This document shows, piece by piece, positions 25,482-35,497 of a stretch of DNA of 64,000 nt (within the stretch, counting starts at the first letter, position 1; every line of letters starts with the position of its first letter). The DNA is from Fuchsiella alkaliacetigena (lineage in GTDB: Bacteria; Bacillota; Halanaerobiia; Halobacteroidales; Acetohalobiaceae). The stretch spans positions 1 through 64,000 of the forward strand of contig NZ_JALKBZ010000011.1 of assembly GCF_023227765.1 (NCBI RefSeq). The letters are read 5' to 3'. Under the pieces are notes generated by a model, which was not told where the DNA came from, did not search any database, and worked only from the letters and a program-made list of their open reading frames with translations. Both the position numbers and the translations under genes were made by a program.

Positions 25482-28352
25482 TTGTCGAAATTAGAAGTAA
25501 AGGAGATTAAGCTTGAACTTGAGAAAATAATAACAGGCGAAGTTTTATTTGATGAAATAAGCAGAGTTCTTTATAGTACTGATGCTAGTATTTATCAAAT
25601 CAAGCCTTTAGGAGTGGTAGTTCCTAAAGGTAAGGAAGATGTTAAGGCGGTGCTTGAGTACGCTCATCGACATCAATTAGCTGTTTTACCTCGAGGAGGC
25701 GGTTCAGGTTTAACAGGGCAGGTGTTAGGGCGAGGAATAGTATTGGATTTTACTAAGTATATGAATCAGATTAAAGATATAGATTTGGCAGAGTCTCGGG
25801 TTACGGTGGGCCCGGGAGTTACTTTAGGGGTTTTAAATCAAAAACTGGCTGAGGATAATAAGTTTTTTCCTCCGGATCCTTCTAGTGGGGATTACTGTAC
25901 TATCGGGGGCATGTTAGCTAATAATGCTTCTGGAGGTCATTCGGTTAAGTATGGAAGTACTTTGGATTATGCTGTGGAACTGGAAGTAATTTTAGCTAAT
26001 GGAGAAGAGGTTAACTTTAAAAACTTGAAATTAGCTAGTGCAGAGTTGGAAGAAAAATTAAATGCTGAAGGCTGGGAAGGGAAAATATATAGCCAGCTGA
26101 AGAAGCTGTTAATTGAAAATCAGGACTTAATTGCTGAACATAATCCGTCAGCACCTAAAAACTGTAGTGGTTATAGATTAGATGAAGCCTTTGATGGTGA
26201 AAATCTTAATTTAGCTAATTTAATAGTAGGCTCTGAAGGTACTTTGGCAGTTATTACCGAGGCTACCTTGAGGATTGAGGAACTACCTCAAAAGCAGGCT
26301 ATTGCTTTATTGCACTTTGATGACTTAGATAAGGCAGGTCGAGCTGTAAGTGAAATTTTGGCCTTTAATCCTAGTGCTATTGAAATTATGGATGATCAGT
26401 TTTTGAAATTAGTGAGAGAGAACTATGCTGATATCGATGCTAGGTTACCGGCTGAAATAGAGACGGCTTTGTTAGTTGAAGTGGAAGGTGATAATGACTT
26501 AGAGATTAAAGAAAAGATTGCTGAATTGGAGTCTAAGATATATCATCAACTGGAATTAGCTTTTGGACTAGATGTTGCTTATGAAGAGGAAGAACAACAG
26601 CAGTTGTGGTCGATTCGCAAATCAGCGGTACCGATTTTAAATAAGTTAAAGGGCCCTAAGAGAATTGTAGGTTTTGTAGAAGATGTAGCAGTGGAACCGA
26701 CTAAATTACCTGATTATATTCGCGGTTTTAAGGAGATTATGGATAAGTATCAGGTAAAAGCAATTATCTATGGACACGCGGGCCATGGTAATACTCATCC
26801 TCGTCCTTTGTTAAATTTAAAGAATAGAGCTGATATTAGAAAAATGGAAGCTATTGCAGAGGAAGTCTATGCTTTAGTAGAAGAATTAGATGGGACTATC
26901 AGTGGTGAACACGGTGATGGTTTAGTTCGGACTCAGTTTTTGGATCAAATTTACGGCCCGCTTTATGATTTATTTAAGGAAGTAAAGCAGGTTTTTGACC
27001 CCCAAAACATATTAAATCCGGGAAAAATCATTAACGAAGATTCTTCTTTAATGACTAAAAATCTGCGTTATGGTGGAGGTTATCGAACTACAAAAATAGA
27101 ACCTAAACTGAATATTGATTTTGCTGATTGGCAAAGTGAAGTAGAAAAGTGTCATGGTTGTTCTAAGTGTCGTTCTTTAGTTAATAGCGATATGTGTCCC
27201 GTCTTTAAAGTGGTAGGTGATGAAAAGTTTGCTCCGAAGTCCAAAGCTAATCTTTTAAGGGCAGTTATTACTGGTGATTTAGATATTAGCTACTTGGAGT
27301 CTAAAGAGTTTAAAGAAATCTTTGATCTTTGTCTTAACTGTAAAAACTGTTATTTGGAATGTCCTTCACAAGTAGATATTCCTAAATTGGTTTTGGAAGC
27401 TAGGATTCAGTATTATGAAAGAACTGGAGAACAGCCTGTAGCTAATAAGGTATTGGGTAATAGTGAAGTAATGGGTAGGTTAGGTAGCATTACTCCTAGA
27501 ATTACCAATACATTTTTAAATATCGGGCCTGCTCGACAGCTAATGGAAAGCACAATAGGTTTGGCTAGCGATAGAGAGCTACCGGAGTTTGCTAAACGTA
27601 CTTTTAAGAAATGGTTCAAAAAACGGAAAACAGTTACTAGGTCTAAAAAAATAGCTTATTTTGTGGGCTGCTCTACTAACTACTATAATCCGGAAGTAGG
27701 TAAGAGTGTAGTTAAGGTGTTGGAGAAAAATGGTTATCAGGTTTTAGTGCCTAAACAAAAATGCTGTAATGTGGCTAAGCTGAGCTATGGAGATTTGGAA
27801 TCGGCTCGAGAGAATATAGCTTATAATATCGATTCTTTAGCGGAGTTAGCTAAAGAAGGAATAGATATAGTAGTGGACTGTCCTAGCTGTAGTTTGAGTC
27901 TAAAAGATGAATATTTAGAGGTTATAGATAGTGCAGCAGCCGAGCTAGTGGCTGAGCATACCTATTATATTAATGAGTATCTTTTTAATTTAATGAATAA
28001 GGGTAAGTTAAATTTGAGTTTTGCTGATAATCGAAGCAATTATGCTTACCATCCTCCTTGTCATTTGAAAGCTCAAGGTTTGGAAGACTTAAGTAAGGAG
28101 CTACTGGAGTTAATTCCCGGGGTGGAAGTGGAGATTTTAGAGGCTGGTTGCTGTGGAATTGCTGGTACTTTTGGAATGAAAAGTGATAATTACCAGCTTT
28201 CTTTGCAGATTGCTGAGGGGATTTTTGAAGAATTAGCTACTTTGGAGTATGAGCAACTAGTAACTGATTGTGATGCTTGTAAGATGCAGTTAACTCAAGA
28301 AAATGAAGAACAGCTTGTGCATTCAATAGAGGTTTTAGCGGCAAGCTATTAA
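25482..28352 (+). CDS. FAD-linked 2-hydroxyacid oxidase fused to Fe-S/CCG reductase (GlcD-GlcF type)
   Basis: A 956-residue fusion. Residues about 40-180 form a FAD-binding (PCMH) domain with PRGGGSGLTGQVLGRG and DPSSGDYCTIGGMLANNASGG; about 215-470 is the FAD oxidase C-terminal domain, with YGHAGHGNTHPRP and SGEHGDG. Two 4Fe-4S motifs follow (CHGCSKC from C557, CLNCKNCYLECP from C617), then two CCG-type cysteine-rich domains (KQKCCNV with DCPSCSLS, and PPCHLK with GCCGIAGTFG). The family oxidises D-lactate, glycolate or similar acids and passes electrons on. TTG start after AAGGAGGG. It sits 29 bases before ilvD; the substrate in this context is not known. Confidence 0.9.
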   Translation: MSKLEVKEIKLELEKIITGEVLFDEISRVLYSTDASIYQIKPLGVVVPKGKEDVKAVLEYAHRHQLAVLPRGGGSGLTGQVLGRGIVLDFTKYMNQIKDIDLAESRVTVGPGVTLGVLNQKLAEDNKFFPPDPSSGDYCTIGGMLANNASGGHSVKYGSTLDYAVELEVILANGEEVNFKNLKLASAELEEKLNAEGWEGKIYSQLKKLLIENQDLIAEHNPSAPKNCSGYRLDEAFDGENLNLANLIVGSEGTLAVITEATLRIEELPQKQAIALLHFDDLDKAGRAVSEILAFNPSAIEIMDDQFLKLVRENYADIDARLPAEIETALLVEVEGDNDLEIKEKIAELESKIYHQLELAFGLDVAYEEEEQQQLWSIRKSAVPILNKLKGPKRIVGFVEDVAVEPTKLPDYIRGFKEIMDKYQVKAIIYGHAGHGNTHPRPLLNLKNRADIRKMEAIAEEVYALVEELDGTISGEHGDGLVRTQFLDQIYGPLYDLFKEVKQVFDPQNILNPGKIINEDSSLMTKNLRYGGGYRTTKIEPKLNIDFADWQSEVEKCHGCSKCRSLVNSDMCPVFKVVGDEKFAPKSKANLLRAVITGDLDISYLESKEFKEIFDLCLNCKNCYLECPSQVDIPKLVLEARIQYYERTGEQPVANKVLGNSEVMGRLGSITPRITNTFLNIGPARQLMESTIGLASDRELPEFAKRTFKKWFKKRKTVTRSKKIAYFVGCSTNYYNPEVGKSVVKVLEKNGYQVLVPKQKCCNVAKLSYGDLESARENIAYNIDSLAELAKEGIDIVVDCPSCSLSLKDEYLEVIDSAAAELVAEHTYYINEYLFNLMNKGKLNLSFADNRSNYAYHPPCHLKAQGLEDLSKELLELIPGVEVEILEAGCCGIAGTFGMKSDNYQLSLQIAEGIFEELATLEYEQLVTDCDACKMQLTQENEEQLVHSIEVLAASY

Positions 28353-28381
28353 GAAGTAATTAATGAAGAGGAGTGTTAAAA

Positions 28382-30040
28382 ATGAAAAGCGATAAAGTAA
28401 CTAGTGGGATTGATAAGGCTCCCCATCGTTCTTTGTTTAAGGCTATGGGATATACCGATGAAGAGATTAATAGACCTTTAATAGGGATTGCTAATGCTAA
28501 AAATGAAGTGATTCCGGGACATTTTCACTTAGATGGTGTTGCTGAGGCTGTTAAAAGTGGAGTCAGAATGGCCGGCGGTACGCCGATTGAGTTTGGAGCT
28601 ATTGGAGTCTGTGATGGAATAGCTATGGGCCATGAGGGAATGCATTATTCTTTAGCTAGTCGAGAAGTAATTGCTGATTCAGTGGAAATTATGGTGCGGG
28701 CCCATTCTTTGGATGCTTTAGTCTTAATTCCTAACTGCGATAAGATAGTACCGGGAATGTTGATGGCGTCTGCTAGGTTGAATATACCGGCTATTGTAGT
28801 TAGTGGCGGCCCGATGTTAGCTGGTCAGCATCGCGGAGAGAAGATAGATTTAAAAACAGTCTTTGAAAGTGTAGCTGCTGTTAAAGCAGGTAAACTATCC
28901 TCAGCAGAGTTAACTGAAGTTGAAGATAGTGCTTGCCCCGGCTGTGGTTCTTGTTCGGGAATGTTTACTGCTAATTCTATGAACTGCTTAACGGAGGTTT
29001 TAGGCTTAGGCTTACCTGGTAACGGAACTATTCCGGCAGTAGATGCTAGAAGAAGACGTTTAGCTAAGAAGGCCGGCCAACAGATAATGAAGCTTTGGGA
29101 AGAGGATATTAAGCCTTTAGATATTTTAACTGAAGAAACTTTTCGGAATGCTTTAAAGGTGGATATGGCTTTAGGCTGTTCTACTAATACTGCTTTGCAT
29201 CTGCCGGCTATTGCTTATGAAGCTGGGATAGAGTTAGATATAGAGATAATTAATGAAATTAAAGAGCAGGTACCTCACCTGTGTAGTTTAAGTCCAGCCG
29301 GAGAATACCATATTGAGGATTTAGATCGAGCGGGAGGTATTCCGGCAGTGATGAAGGTTTTAAGTCAGGAAGGAATATTAGCGGAGGAGCTGCTTACCGT
29401 TACTACTCAGTCGGTGGCTGATAATTTAGCAGGAGTGGAAGTCTTGGATGAGCAGGTGATTAGAGACTTCGATACTGCCTATCATGCTACTGGTGGTTTA
29501 GCAGCTTTAAAGGGCAACTTGGCTCCCGCGGGAGCTGTGGTTAAGCAGTCAGCAGTAGCGGAGGAGATGCTGGTTCATTCGGGCCCGGCTAGGGTTTTTG
29601 ATTCCGAAGAAGCAGCAGTAGCTGCTATCCATGAGGGAAAGATTAAGTCTGGGGATGTAGTAGTAATTCGTTATGAAGGTCCTAAAGGTGGTCCAGGAAT
29701 GCGAGAAATGTTAACTCCTACTTCGGCTGTAGCTGGAGCTGGACTGGATAAAGAGGTGGCCTTAATTACCGATGGACGTTTTTCGGGAGCTACTAGAGGA
29801 GCTGCTATCGGCCATGTTTCTCCTGAGGCTATGCAAGGGGGAGCAATTGCTGTAGTTGAAGAGGGCGATATAATTGAAATAGATATTCCGCAGGGAGAAT
29901 TGAATGTAAAATTAAGTGCTGAGGAGTTAGAAACACGTTTGGAAAAATGGACAGCACCAGAGCCTAAAATTAAGACTGGCTATTTATCTCGTTATGCTAA
30001 GCTGGTTAGCTCGGCTAGTAAAGGAGCAATCTTTGCCTAA
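28382..30040 (+). CDS. ilvD: Dihydroxy-acid dehydratase
   Basis: IlvD dehydrates 2,3-dihydroxy-isovalerate and -methylvalerate to the 2-oxo acids of the valine, leucine and isoleucine pathways, using an Fe-S cluster. The 552-residue product has [12 protein letters not shown], the cluster Cys in [12 protein letters not shown] (C119) and [18 protein letters not shown] (C185, C188, C191), and the C-terminal [15 protein letters not shown] at 28373 is in frame but overlaps the GAGGAG binding site, so the ATG at 28382 is chosen. It is transcribed with the upstream oxidase and separated from ilvB by a T-box. Confidence 0.97.
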   Translation: MKSDKVTSGIDKAPHRSLFKAMGYTDEEINRPLIGIANAKNEVIPGHFHLDGVAEAVKSGVRMAGGTPIEFGAIGVCDGIAMGHEGMHYSLASREVIADSVEIMVRAHSLDALVLIPNCDKIVPGMLMASARLNIPAIVVSGGPMLAGQHRGEKIDLKTVFESVAAVKAGKLSSAELTEVEDSACPGCGSCSGMFTANSMNCLTEVLGLGLPGNGTIPAVDARRRRLAKKAGQQIMKLWEEDIKPLDILTEETFRNALKVDMALGCSTNTALHLPAIAYEAGIELDIEIINEIKEQVPHLCSLSPAGEYHIEDLDRAGGIPAVMKVLSQEGILAEELLTVTTQSVADNLAGVEVLDEQVIRDFDTAYHATGGLAALKGNLAPAGAVVKQSAVAEEMLVHSGPARVFDSEEAAVAAIHEGKIKSGDVVVIRYEGPKGGPGMREMLTPTSAVAGAGLDKEVALITDGRFSGATRGAAIGHVSPEAMQGGAIAVVEEGDIIEIDIPQGELNVKLSAEELETRLEKWTAPEPKIKTGYLSRYAKLVSSASKGAIFA

Positions 30041-30058
30041 AAAGTAAGCGAAAAGTGC

Positions 30059-30087
30059 TTGACAAAAAAAATAAAGTTTGGTATACT
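30059..30087 (+). promoter_or_regulatory. First promoter of the ilv-leu operon
   Basis: TTGACA (30059-30064) and TATACT (30082-30087), 17-base spacer, directly after ilvD. It would transcribe the complete T-box leader. Confidence 0.88.
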
Positions 30088-30109
30088 ACTCTCTAACTAA
30101 ATAATTATA

Positions 30110-30500
30110 TAGCTTTAAAGATGGTGATGGGAACTAAAATAATTAATTTGACTACAGAGACTCGGGGTAGCTGAAAACCGAGGTCAAAATTAATTATTTT
30201 TCTCCTCCCTGAATCGCTGACTGAAAGTATAACTTTTCAAATTCTTGACAAAAATAACTCTATCATTTATACTACTTTTTGGAGCTGCAAATTGAAATGG
30301 TCTCAAGAATTTTGAGTTCGAGTAGGTTGTGCCGGGTGCAGCATCCGTTATCAATGCTGAGGTATAAAACATACTTTGATATGTAAGTACCTATAAGACT
30401 GTTATTGTAAGGTAGCAGTGAAGCAGGGTGGTACCACGTGAGGAAATTAAGACCTCTCGTCCCGGCTAATGTAGATTAGTCAGGATGAGGGGTTTTTTAG
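30110..30500 (+). promoter_or_regulatory. T-box leader of ilvB operon (specifier probably CUC, leucine)
   Basis: The T-box AGGGTGGTACCACG is at 30424-30437, and the terminator (CCTCTCGTCC with GGATGAGGGG around 30453-30492) runs into TTTTTT. Stem I is unusually clear: AATAATTAATTTGAC (30138-30152) pairs with GTCAAAATTAATTATT (30183-30198), capped by ACAGAGA-CTCGG-GGTAGCTGAAAA-CCGAG, the apical T-loop motif. GGGA (30129-30132) pairs with TCCC (30206-30209) below, leaving CTC (30202-30204) in the specifier loop. Stem III-type GAGTAGG and CCGTTATC elements follow at 30324-30357. Total length is near 390 bases, long for the class, with a second promoter inside. Confidence 0.88.
30245..30273 (+). 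promoter_or_regulatory. Second promoter inside the ilv T-box leader
   Basis: TTGACA (30245-30250) and TATACT (30268-30273) with a 17-base spacer, as good as the first promoter. It lies after stem I, so its transcript would carry the terminator/antiterminator but no specifier. Confidence 0.65.
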
Positions 30501-30537
30501 GTTTAAAAGAATATTTAAAAGGGGTGAGCAAGAGGGG

Positions 30538-32283
30538 ATGAAGATTACAGGTGCAGAAATATTTGTAAAGTCGTTATTGGAGGAAGACGTTGACAAAATA
30601 TTTGGATATCCAGGCGGAGCTGTAATTCCAATTTACGATGTGCTTTATGATGAGCAGAATATAGAACATATCTTAACTAGACACGAACAGGGAGCAGTTC
30701 ATGCTGCTGATGGTTATGCGCGTAGTACTGGTAAGCCGGGAGTCTGTATTGCTACTTCAGGTCCGGGAGCTACTAATTTAGTTACTGGCTTGGCTACTGC
30801 TTATATGGACTCTATTCCGATAGTTGCTATTACCGGACAGGTTCCTACTAATATGCTAGGAACTGATGCTTTTCAGGAAGCTGATACTACTGGGATTACT
30901 TTACCTATTACTAAGCATAACTATTTAGTTCAAGATGTAGAAGACTTAGCCAGAATAATCAAGGAGGCTTTTCATATTGCTACTACTGGTAGGCCGGGCC
31001 CGGTGTTGATCGATTTACCTAAGGATATACAGATAGAAGAAGCTGAGTTTGATTATCCAGATAAAGTAGACTTGCCAGGTTATAAACCACATTACTCAGG
31101 TCATTATAAACAGATTGAATTAGCTACTCAAAAGATAGAGGAAGCTGAAAAGCCGGTTATTTATGCTGGCGGAGGAGTAATTGCTAGTGGAGCTGCTGAA
31201 GAGTTAAGAGAATTGGCTTATAAAGCTCAAATTCCGGTAACTACCAGTTTAATGGGGCTAGGATCTTTTCCTGAAAGCGATGAATTATCTTTAGGAATGC
31301 CCGGAATGCACGGTACCGAATATGCTAATTATGCGTTGTCAGAGGCTGATCTGTTGATTGCTATTGGAACTAGGTTTGACGACCGAGTTACCGGTAAACT
31401 GGATACTTTTGTTCCAGAAGCTGAGATAGTTCATATTGATATCGATCCAGCTGAGGTTTCTAAAAGAGTAGTGGTAGATGTGCCTATAGTTGGTGATGTT
31501 AAGCAGGTATTAAGTAAGTTAAACCCGATGGTTGAAGATATGGTTGATCAAAAAAGACATGATGACTGGATGGATAAAATAAGAACTTGGAAGCAAGAGT
31601 CAGTGCTTAATCAGGATTTTCCTGAAGGTATTTTAACTCCAGGAGAGGTAATTAGTCAGATTTGTGAGTTAACTAACGGTGAAGCGCTGATTACTACTGA
31701 GGTAGGTCAGAATCAGATGTGGGCTGCTCAGTACTATCAATATAGCAAACCAAGAAGCTTCATGTCTTCTGGTGGTTTAGGAACTATGGGTTATGGATTT
31801 CCGGCTGCTTTAGGAGTGCAAGCTGGGAATCTTGAGGAGACAGTTTTTTGCATAGCAGGTGATGGTAGCTTTCAGATGAATTTACAGGAATTAGCTACTG
31901 CTGTTAGCTGTGAATTACCGGTTAATATAGCTATTTTAAATAACCATTACTTAGGTATGGTTAGGCAGTGGCAAGGTTTATTTTATGAAAAACGTTATTC
32001 TGCTACTTGTTTAAGAAAGCGAAAAAGCTGCCCCGATGATTGCTGTGAACCTGGTGAAGACTGTCCAGAGATGACTCCTGATTTTGTTAAGTTAGCTGAA
32101 TCTTTTGGAGCTTTAGGAATTAGAGTTACTAAACCTGAAGAAATAAAACCGGCTTTAGAAAAGGCTATTGCTAGTCCTAAGCCAGTGGTATTGGACTTTA
32201 TTATTGTAGAAGAAGAGAATGTCTTTCCTATGGTGCCGGCCGGTGGAGCTATTGATAATATGATATTAGGAGAGGATAACTAA
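30538..32283 (+). CDS. ilvB: Acetolactate synthase, large (catalytic) subunit
   Basis: ThDP-dependent enzyme joining two pyruvates, or pyruvate and 2-oxobutyrate, in the first shared step of branched-chain synthesis. The 581-residue product has FGYPGGAVIPIYD, the catalytic Glu region LTRHEQGAVHAADGYAR, and the ThDP motif GDGSFQMNLQEL...NN. Near residues 491-509 there is a Cys-rich insertion (C491, C498, C502, C503, C509), between KRYSAT and TPDFVKLAE, not found in most IlvB. Overlaps ilvN by one base. Confidence 0.96.
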   Translation: MKITGAEIFVKSLLEEDVDKIFGYPGGAVIPIYDVLYDEQNIEHILTRHEQGAVHAADGYARSTGKPGVCIATSGPGATNLVTGLATAYMDSIPIVAITGQVPTNMLGTDAFQEADTTGITLPITKHNYLVQDVEDLARIIKEAFHIATTGRPGPVLIDLPKDIQIEEAEFDYPDKVDLPGYKPHYSGHYKQIELATQKIEEAEKPVIYAGGGVIASGAAEELRELAYKAQIPVTTSLMGLGSFPESDELSLGMPGMHGTEYANYALSEADLLIAIGTRFDDRVTGKLDTFVPEAEIVHIDIDPAEVSKRVVVDVPIVGDVKQVLSKLNPMVEDMVDQKRHDDWMDKIRTWKQESVLNQDFPEGILTPGEVISQICELTNGEALITTEVGQNQMWAAQYYQYSKPRSFMSSGGLGTMGYGFPAALGVQAGNLEETVFCIAGDGSFQMNLQELATAVSCELPVNIAILNNHYLGMVRQWQGLFYEKRYSATCLRKRKSCPDDCCEPGEDCPEMTPDFVKLAESFGALGIRVTKPEEIKPALEKAIASPKPVVLDFIIVEEENVFPMVPAGGAIDNMILGEDN

Positions 32284-32762
32284 TGAGGCATACAGTTTCG
32301 ATTTTAGTAGCCAACAGATCGGGAGTTTTGGTTAGAGTTGCTAGTCTGTTTAGTCGCAGAGGCTATAATATAGAGAGTCTTTCGGTAGGCACTACTGATG
32401 ATCCAGATGTTTCTCGAATTACAGTGGTGGTTGAAGGCGATGAAGGTATTGTAGAGCAGGTCACTAAACAGTTAAATAAATTAGTAGATATCTATAAGGT
32501 AAGTAATATTAGCGATGACCCTTCTATAGATAGAAATTTAGCCTTGATTAAAGTAAAGGCTAGCTTAAATAATAGATCTGAAATTATGCAGATCGTGGAT
32601 GTCTTCAGAGGTAAGGTGGTAGATGTAGCTTCTGAATCATTGGTAATTGAAATTACTGGTGATGAAGAGAAGATAAGTGCTATTGAGGAGTTACTGAGGC
32701 CTTTTGGAATTTTAGAGATGGTGAGAACAGGAAAGATAGCTATGGTGAGAGGGGATAAGTAG
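32283..32762 (+). CDS. ilvN: Acetolactate synthase, small (regulatory) subunit
   Basis: Regulatory partner of IlvB; ACT domain for valine feedback at residues about 4-75 (VSILVANRSGVLVRVASLFSRRG) and a C-terminal domain with KVVDVASESLVIEITGDEEK. 159 residues, normal length. The ATG overlaps the ilvB stop (TAATG). Confidence 0.96.
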   Translation: MRHTVSILVANRSGVLVRVASLFSRRGYNIESLSVGTTDDPDVSRITVVVEGDEGIVEQVTKQLNKLVDIYKVSNISDDPSIDRNLALIKVKASLNNRSEIMQIVDVFRGKVVDVASESLVIEITGDEEKISAIEELLRPFGILEMVRTGKIAMVRGDK

Positions 32763-32848
32763 GTTAAACTTAACATAGATTAAGTATATAAGTTGTAAAA
32801 TATTTTATACTTTAAATATAAGACTAAAATAATAAGGAGTTGGTGTAA

Positions 32849-33838
32849 ATGAAAATGTATTACGATCAAGATGCTGATTTAAAGTACTTAGAAGGAAAAA
32901 AGATTGCAGTAATTGGCTATGGTAGCCAAGGCCATGCTCAGGCCCAAAACTTAAGAGATTCTGGTTTAGATGTAATTGTAGGTCAGAGAAAGGGTGGTTC
33001 CAGTTATGAGCAGGCACTAGAGGATGGATTTGAACCTGTAAGTGCAGCTGAAGCAGCTGAAAAAGCTGATGTAGTTCAGATTTTATTACCTGATGAAGTG
33101 CAGAGAAAAATTTATTATAATGATATAGAGCCTAATTTGGAAGCAGGCAATGCATTGGTCTTTTCGCATGGATTTAATATTCATTACGATCAGATAGTAC
33201 CTCCGGAAGATGTTGATGTTTACATGGTTGCTCCTAAGAGTCCAGGTCATTTAGTAAGAAGAGTCTATACTGAAGGAGCTGGAGTGCCGAGTTTGATTGC
33301 AATTTATCAGGATGCTAGTGGTCAGGCTAAGGACTTAGCTTTAGCTCATGCTAAAGGAGTCGGTGGTACTAGAGCTGGAGTTATTGAGACTACCTTTAAG
33401 GAAGAGACGGAAACGGATCTCTTTGGTGAGCAAGCAGTACTTTGTGGAGGAGCGACAGAGTTAGTTAGAGCTGGTTTTGATACCTTAGTTGAAGCTGGTT
33501 ATAAGCCGGAAATAGCTTATTTTGAATGTCTTCACGAGTTGAAGTTGATCGTTGATTTAATGTATGAAGGTGGAATTGCTACTATGCGGGACTCTATTTC
33601 CGATACTGCGGAGTATGGAGATTTAATTGCTGGTCCTAAGGTGATTAACGAGGAGTCACGTCAGGCGATGCAGGAGTTATTGGAAAATATACAGAATGGA
33701 GAGTTTGCTAAACGCTGGTTATTAGAAAATCAAGCTGGTCGTCCATCTTATTTGAAGAGAAAAGAGATCGATGCTGAGCACCAAATAGAACAGGTAGGTC
33801 AAAAATTAAGAGATATGATGGATTGGATTGAAGACTAA
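32849..33838 (+). CDS. ilvC: Ketol-acid reductoisomerase, class I
   Basis: Converts acetolactate or acetohydroxybutyrate to the dihydroxy acid with NAD(P)H and Mg2+. The 329-residue product has the Rossmann motif [19 protein letters not shown], the cofactor loop GQRKGGSS (Arg and Ser, fitting NADPH), and the metal/active-site region [14 protein letters not shown] and [22 protein letters not shown] lies before the ATG. An 86-base gap with no clear terminator separates it from ilvN. Confidence 0.97.
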   Translation: MKMYYDQDADLKYLEGKKIAVIGYGSQGHAQAQNLRDSGLDVIVGQRKGGSSYEQALEDGFEPVSAAEAAEKADVVQILLPDEVQRKIYYNDIEPNLEAGNALVFSHGFNIHYDQIVPPEDVDVYMVAPKSPGHLVRRVYTEGAGVPSLIAIYQDASGQAKDLALAHAKGVGGTRAGVIETTFKEETETDLFGEQAVLCGGATELVRAGFDTLVEAGYKPEIAYFECLHELKLIVDLMYEGGIATMRDSISDTAEYGDLIAGPKVINEESRQAMQELLENIQNGEFAKRWLLENQAGRPSYLKRKEIDAEHQIEQVGQKLRDMMDWIED

Positions 33839-33839
33839 G

Positions 33840-33925
33840 TAGCTATGAGTTGTGAGCCAAGAGTTATGAGCTAAAAGACTTTAAAAACTCTAGGCTCATA
33901 GCTCACGACTCAATACTCATAGCTA
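33840..33925. repeat. Long imperfect palindrome between ilvC and leuA
   Basis: The 32-base arms 33840-33871 and 33894-33925 (outer TAGCTATGAGT, inner ATGAGC) match at 25 of 32 positions as inverted repeats. The arms are built from variants of GAGTTATGAGC/GTGAGC, like dispersed repeats in other genomes. As RNA it forms one long hairpin within the operon; there is no T-run, so it may stabilise or partly block the transcript. Confidence 0.8.
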
Positions 33926-33950
33926 GATCAGGATTGGAGGGAGTACCAAG

Positions 33951-35489
33951 ATGGGTGAAATTAGAGTGTTTGACACTACATTGAGAGATGGAGAGCAGTC
34001 TCCTGGTGTCAGTTTAAACTTTGAGGAAAAATTGGAGATTGCCCATCAGTTAGCTAGGCTGAATGTTGATATTATAGAGGCCGGTTTTCCTATAGCTTCC
34101 ACGGGTGATTTTGAAGCGGTTAAAGCTATTGCTCAGGAGGTAGAAGGGCCAGTGATTGCTGCTTTAGCCCGAGCTACTGAGCGAGATATTGAACGAGCTT
34201 GGGAGGCTTTGCAGTTTGCTGAACAGCCGCGGATTCATACATTTATAGCTACTTCTAATATTCATTTGGAATATAAGCTAAATAAGACCCAAGATGAAGT
34301 TTTGGAATCGGCAGTAAAAGCCGTAGAGTTGGCTAAAAGTTATACTGACGATGTGGAGTTTTCGGCCGAAGATTCCTTTAGGAGTGATAAGGACTTTTTG
34401 TGTCGAGTAGTGGAGGCTGTAATTGAAGCAGGAGCTACCACAGTTAATATTCCTGATACAGTAGGTTATGCTACGCCTCAGGAGTATGGAGCACTGATTA
34501 AGTATATCAAAGATAATGTGCCTAATATCGAAGAGGCTATAATTAGTGTTCACTGTCATAATGATTTAGGATTAGCTGTGGCTAACTCTTTAGCAGCTAT
34601 GGAGAATGGGGCCCAACAGATTGAATGTACCATTAATGGAATTGGAGAGCGAGCTGGAAATACTGCTCTTGAAGAGGTGGTAATGGCCCTTAATACTCGT
34701 CAGGACTACTATACTAAGTTAACTGATATTAATTTAAAGGAGATCTATAAGACTAGTAAGCTGGTTAGTTCTATGACTGGAATGTCAGTGCAGGCTAATA
34801 AGGCTATTGTCGGTGAAAATGCATTTGCTCATGAATCAGGTATCCATCAAGATGGAGTGATTAAGGAAAGAACTACCTATGAGATTATGGAAGCTGAGAC
34901 TATTGGTTTAAGTGAAAATAAGATAGTCTTAGGTAAACATTCCGGTCGTCATGCTTTTAAAGATAGATTAATGGAGCTAGGTTATGAATTAGATGATGAT
35001 AATCTTAATCAACTCTTTAAGCGTTTTAAAGACTTAGCTGATCGTAAAAAAACATTTACTGATCGAGACTTAGAAGCATTGGTAGAGGATGAGATTAATA
35101 CTATTCCCCAGGCTTATGAACTAGTTAATGTGCAGGTTATTAGCGGGGATCGGGCCCTACCTACAGCTACACTTAGATTAGAGACTGAAGAGGGAGTAGT
35201 GACTGAGTCAGCTTACTGTGAAGGTGGTCCTATCGATGCGGTATATGTAACTATTGATCAAATTACCGGTTTTAACTGTGAATTAGATGATTACGCTATA
35301 GATGCTATTACTAGTGGTAAGGATGCTTTGGGTGAAGTAACGATTAAGTTAAAGTACCGAGATAGATTATTTATTGGGCGAGGTGTTAGTGTAGATATTA
35401 TTGAGGCTAGTGCTAAAGCCTATCTCAATGCTGTAAATAAGATAGTATACGAAAATGGAGACTTGATTGCAGATCAAAAGGAGGTTTAA
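33951..35489 (+). CDS. leuA: 2-isopropylmalate synthase
   Basis: Condenses acetyl-CoA and 2-oxoisovalerate in the first leucine-specific step. The 512-residue product has the DRE-TIM barrel signature [16 protein letters not shown], the metal His pair in [37 protein letters not shown], and a full C-terminal allosteric domain (about 390-505) for leucine feedback. ATTGGAGGGAG lies before the ATG. Confidence 0.96.
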   Translation: MGEIRVFDTTLRDGEQSPGVSLNFEEKLEIAHQLARLNVDIIEAGFPIASTGDFEAVKAIAQEVEGPVIAALARATERDIERAWEALQFAEQPRIHTFIATSNIHLEYKLNKTQDEVLESAVKAVELAKSYTDDVEFSAEDSFRSDKDFLCRVVEAVIEAGATTVNIPDTVGYATPQEYGALIKYIKDNVPNIEEAIISVHCHNDLGLAVANSLAAMENGAQQIECTINGIGERAGNTALEEVVMALNTRQDYYTKLTDINLKEIYKTSKLVSSMTGMSVQANKAIVGENAFAHESGIHQDGVIKERTTYEIMEAETIGLSENKIVLGKHSGRHAFKDRLMELGYELDDDNLNQLFKRFKDLADRKKTFTDRDLEALVEDEINTIPQAYELVNVQVISGDRALPTATLRLETEEGVVTESAYCEGGPIDAVYVTIDQITGFNCELDDYAIDAITSGKDALGEVTIKLKYRDRLFIGRGVSVDIIEASAKAYLNAVNKIVYENGDLIADQKEV

Positions 35490-35497
35490 TTATAATT

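Noticed and set aside
30121-30174. A 17-codon leader peptide reading MVMGTKIINLTTETRGS before ilvB, overlapping the first hairpin, as in ribosome-mediated attenuation
   Set aside because: No ribosome binding site precedes it, and the same bases form a T-box stem I with the apical AGAGA and GGTAGCTGAAAA motifs, followed by a clear T-box sequence.
30136-30200. The long AT hairpin after the first ilv promoter as an independent terminator
   Set aside because: It fits T-box stem I better; the TTTT at its end is part of the stem and specifier loop rather than a free T-run.
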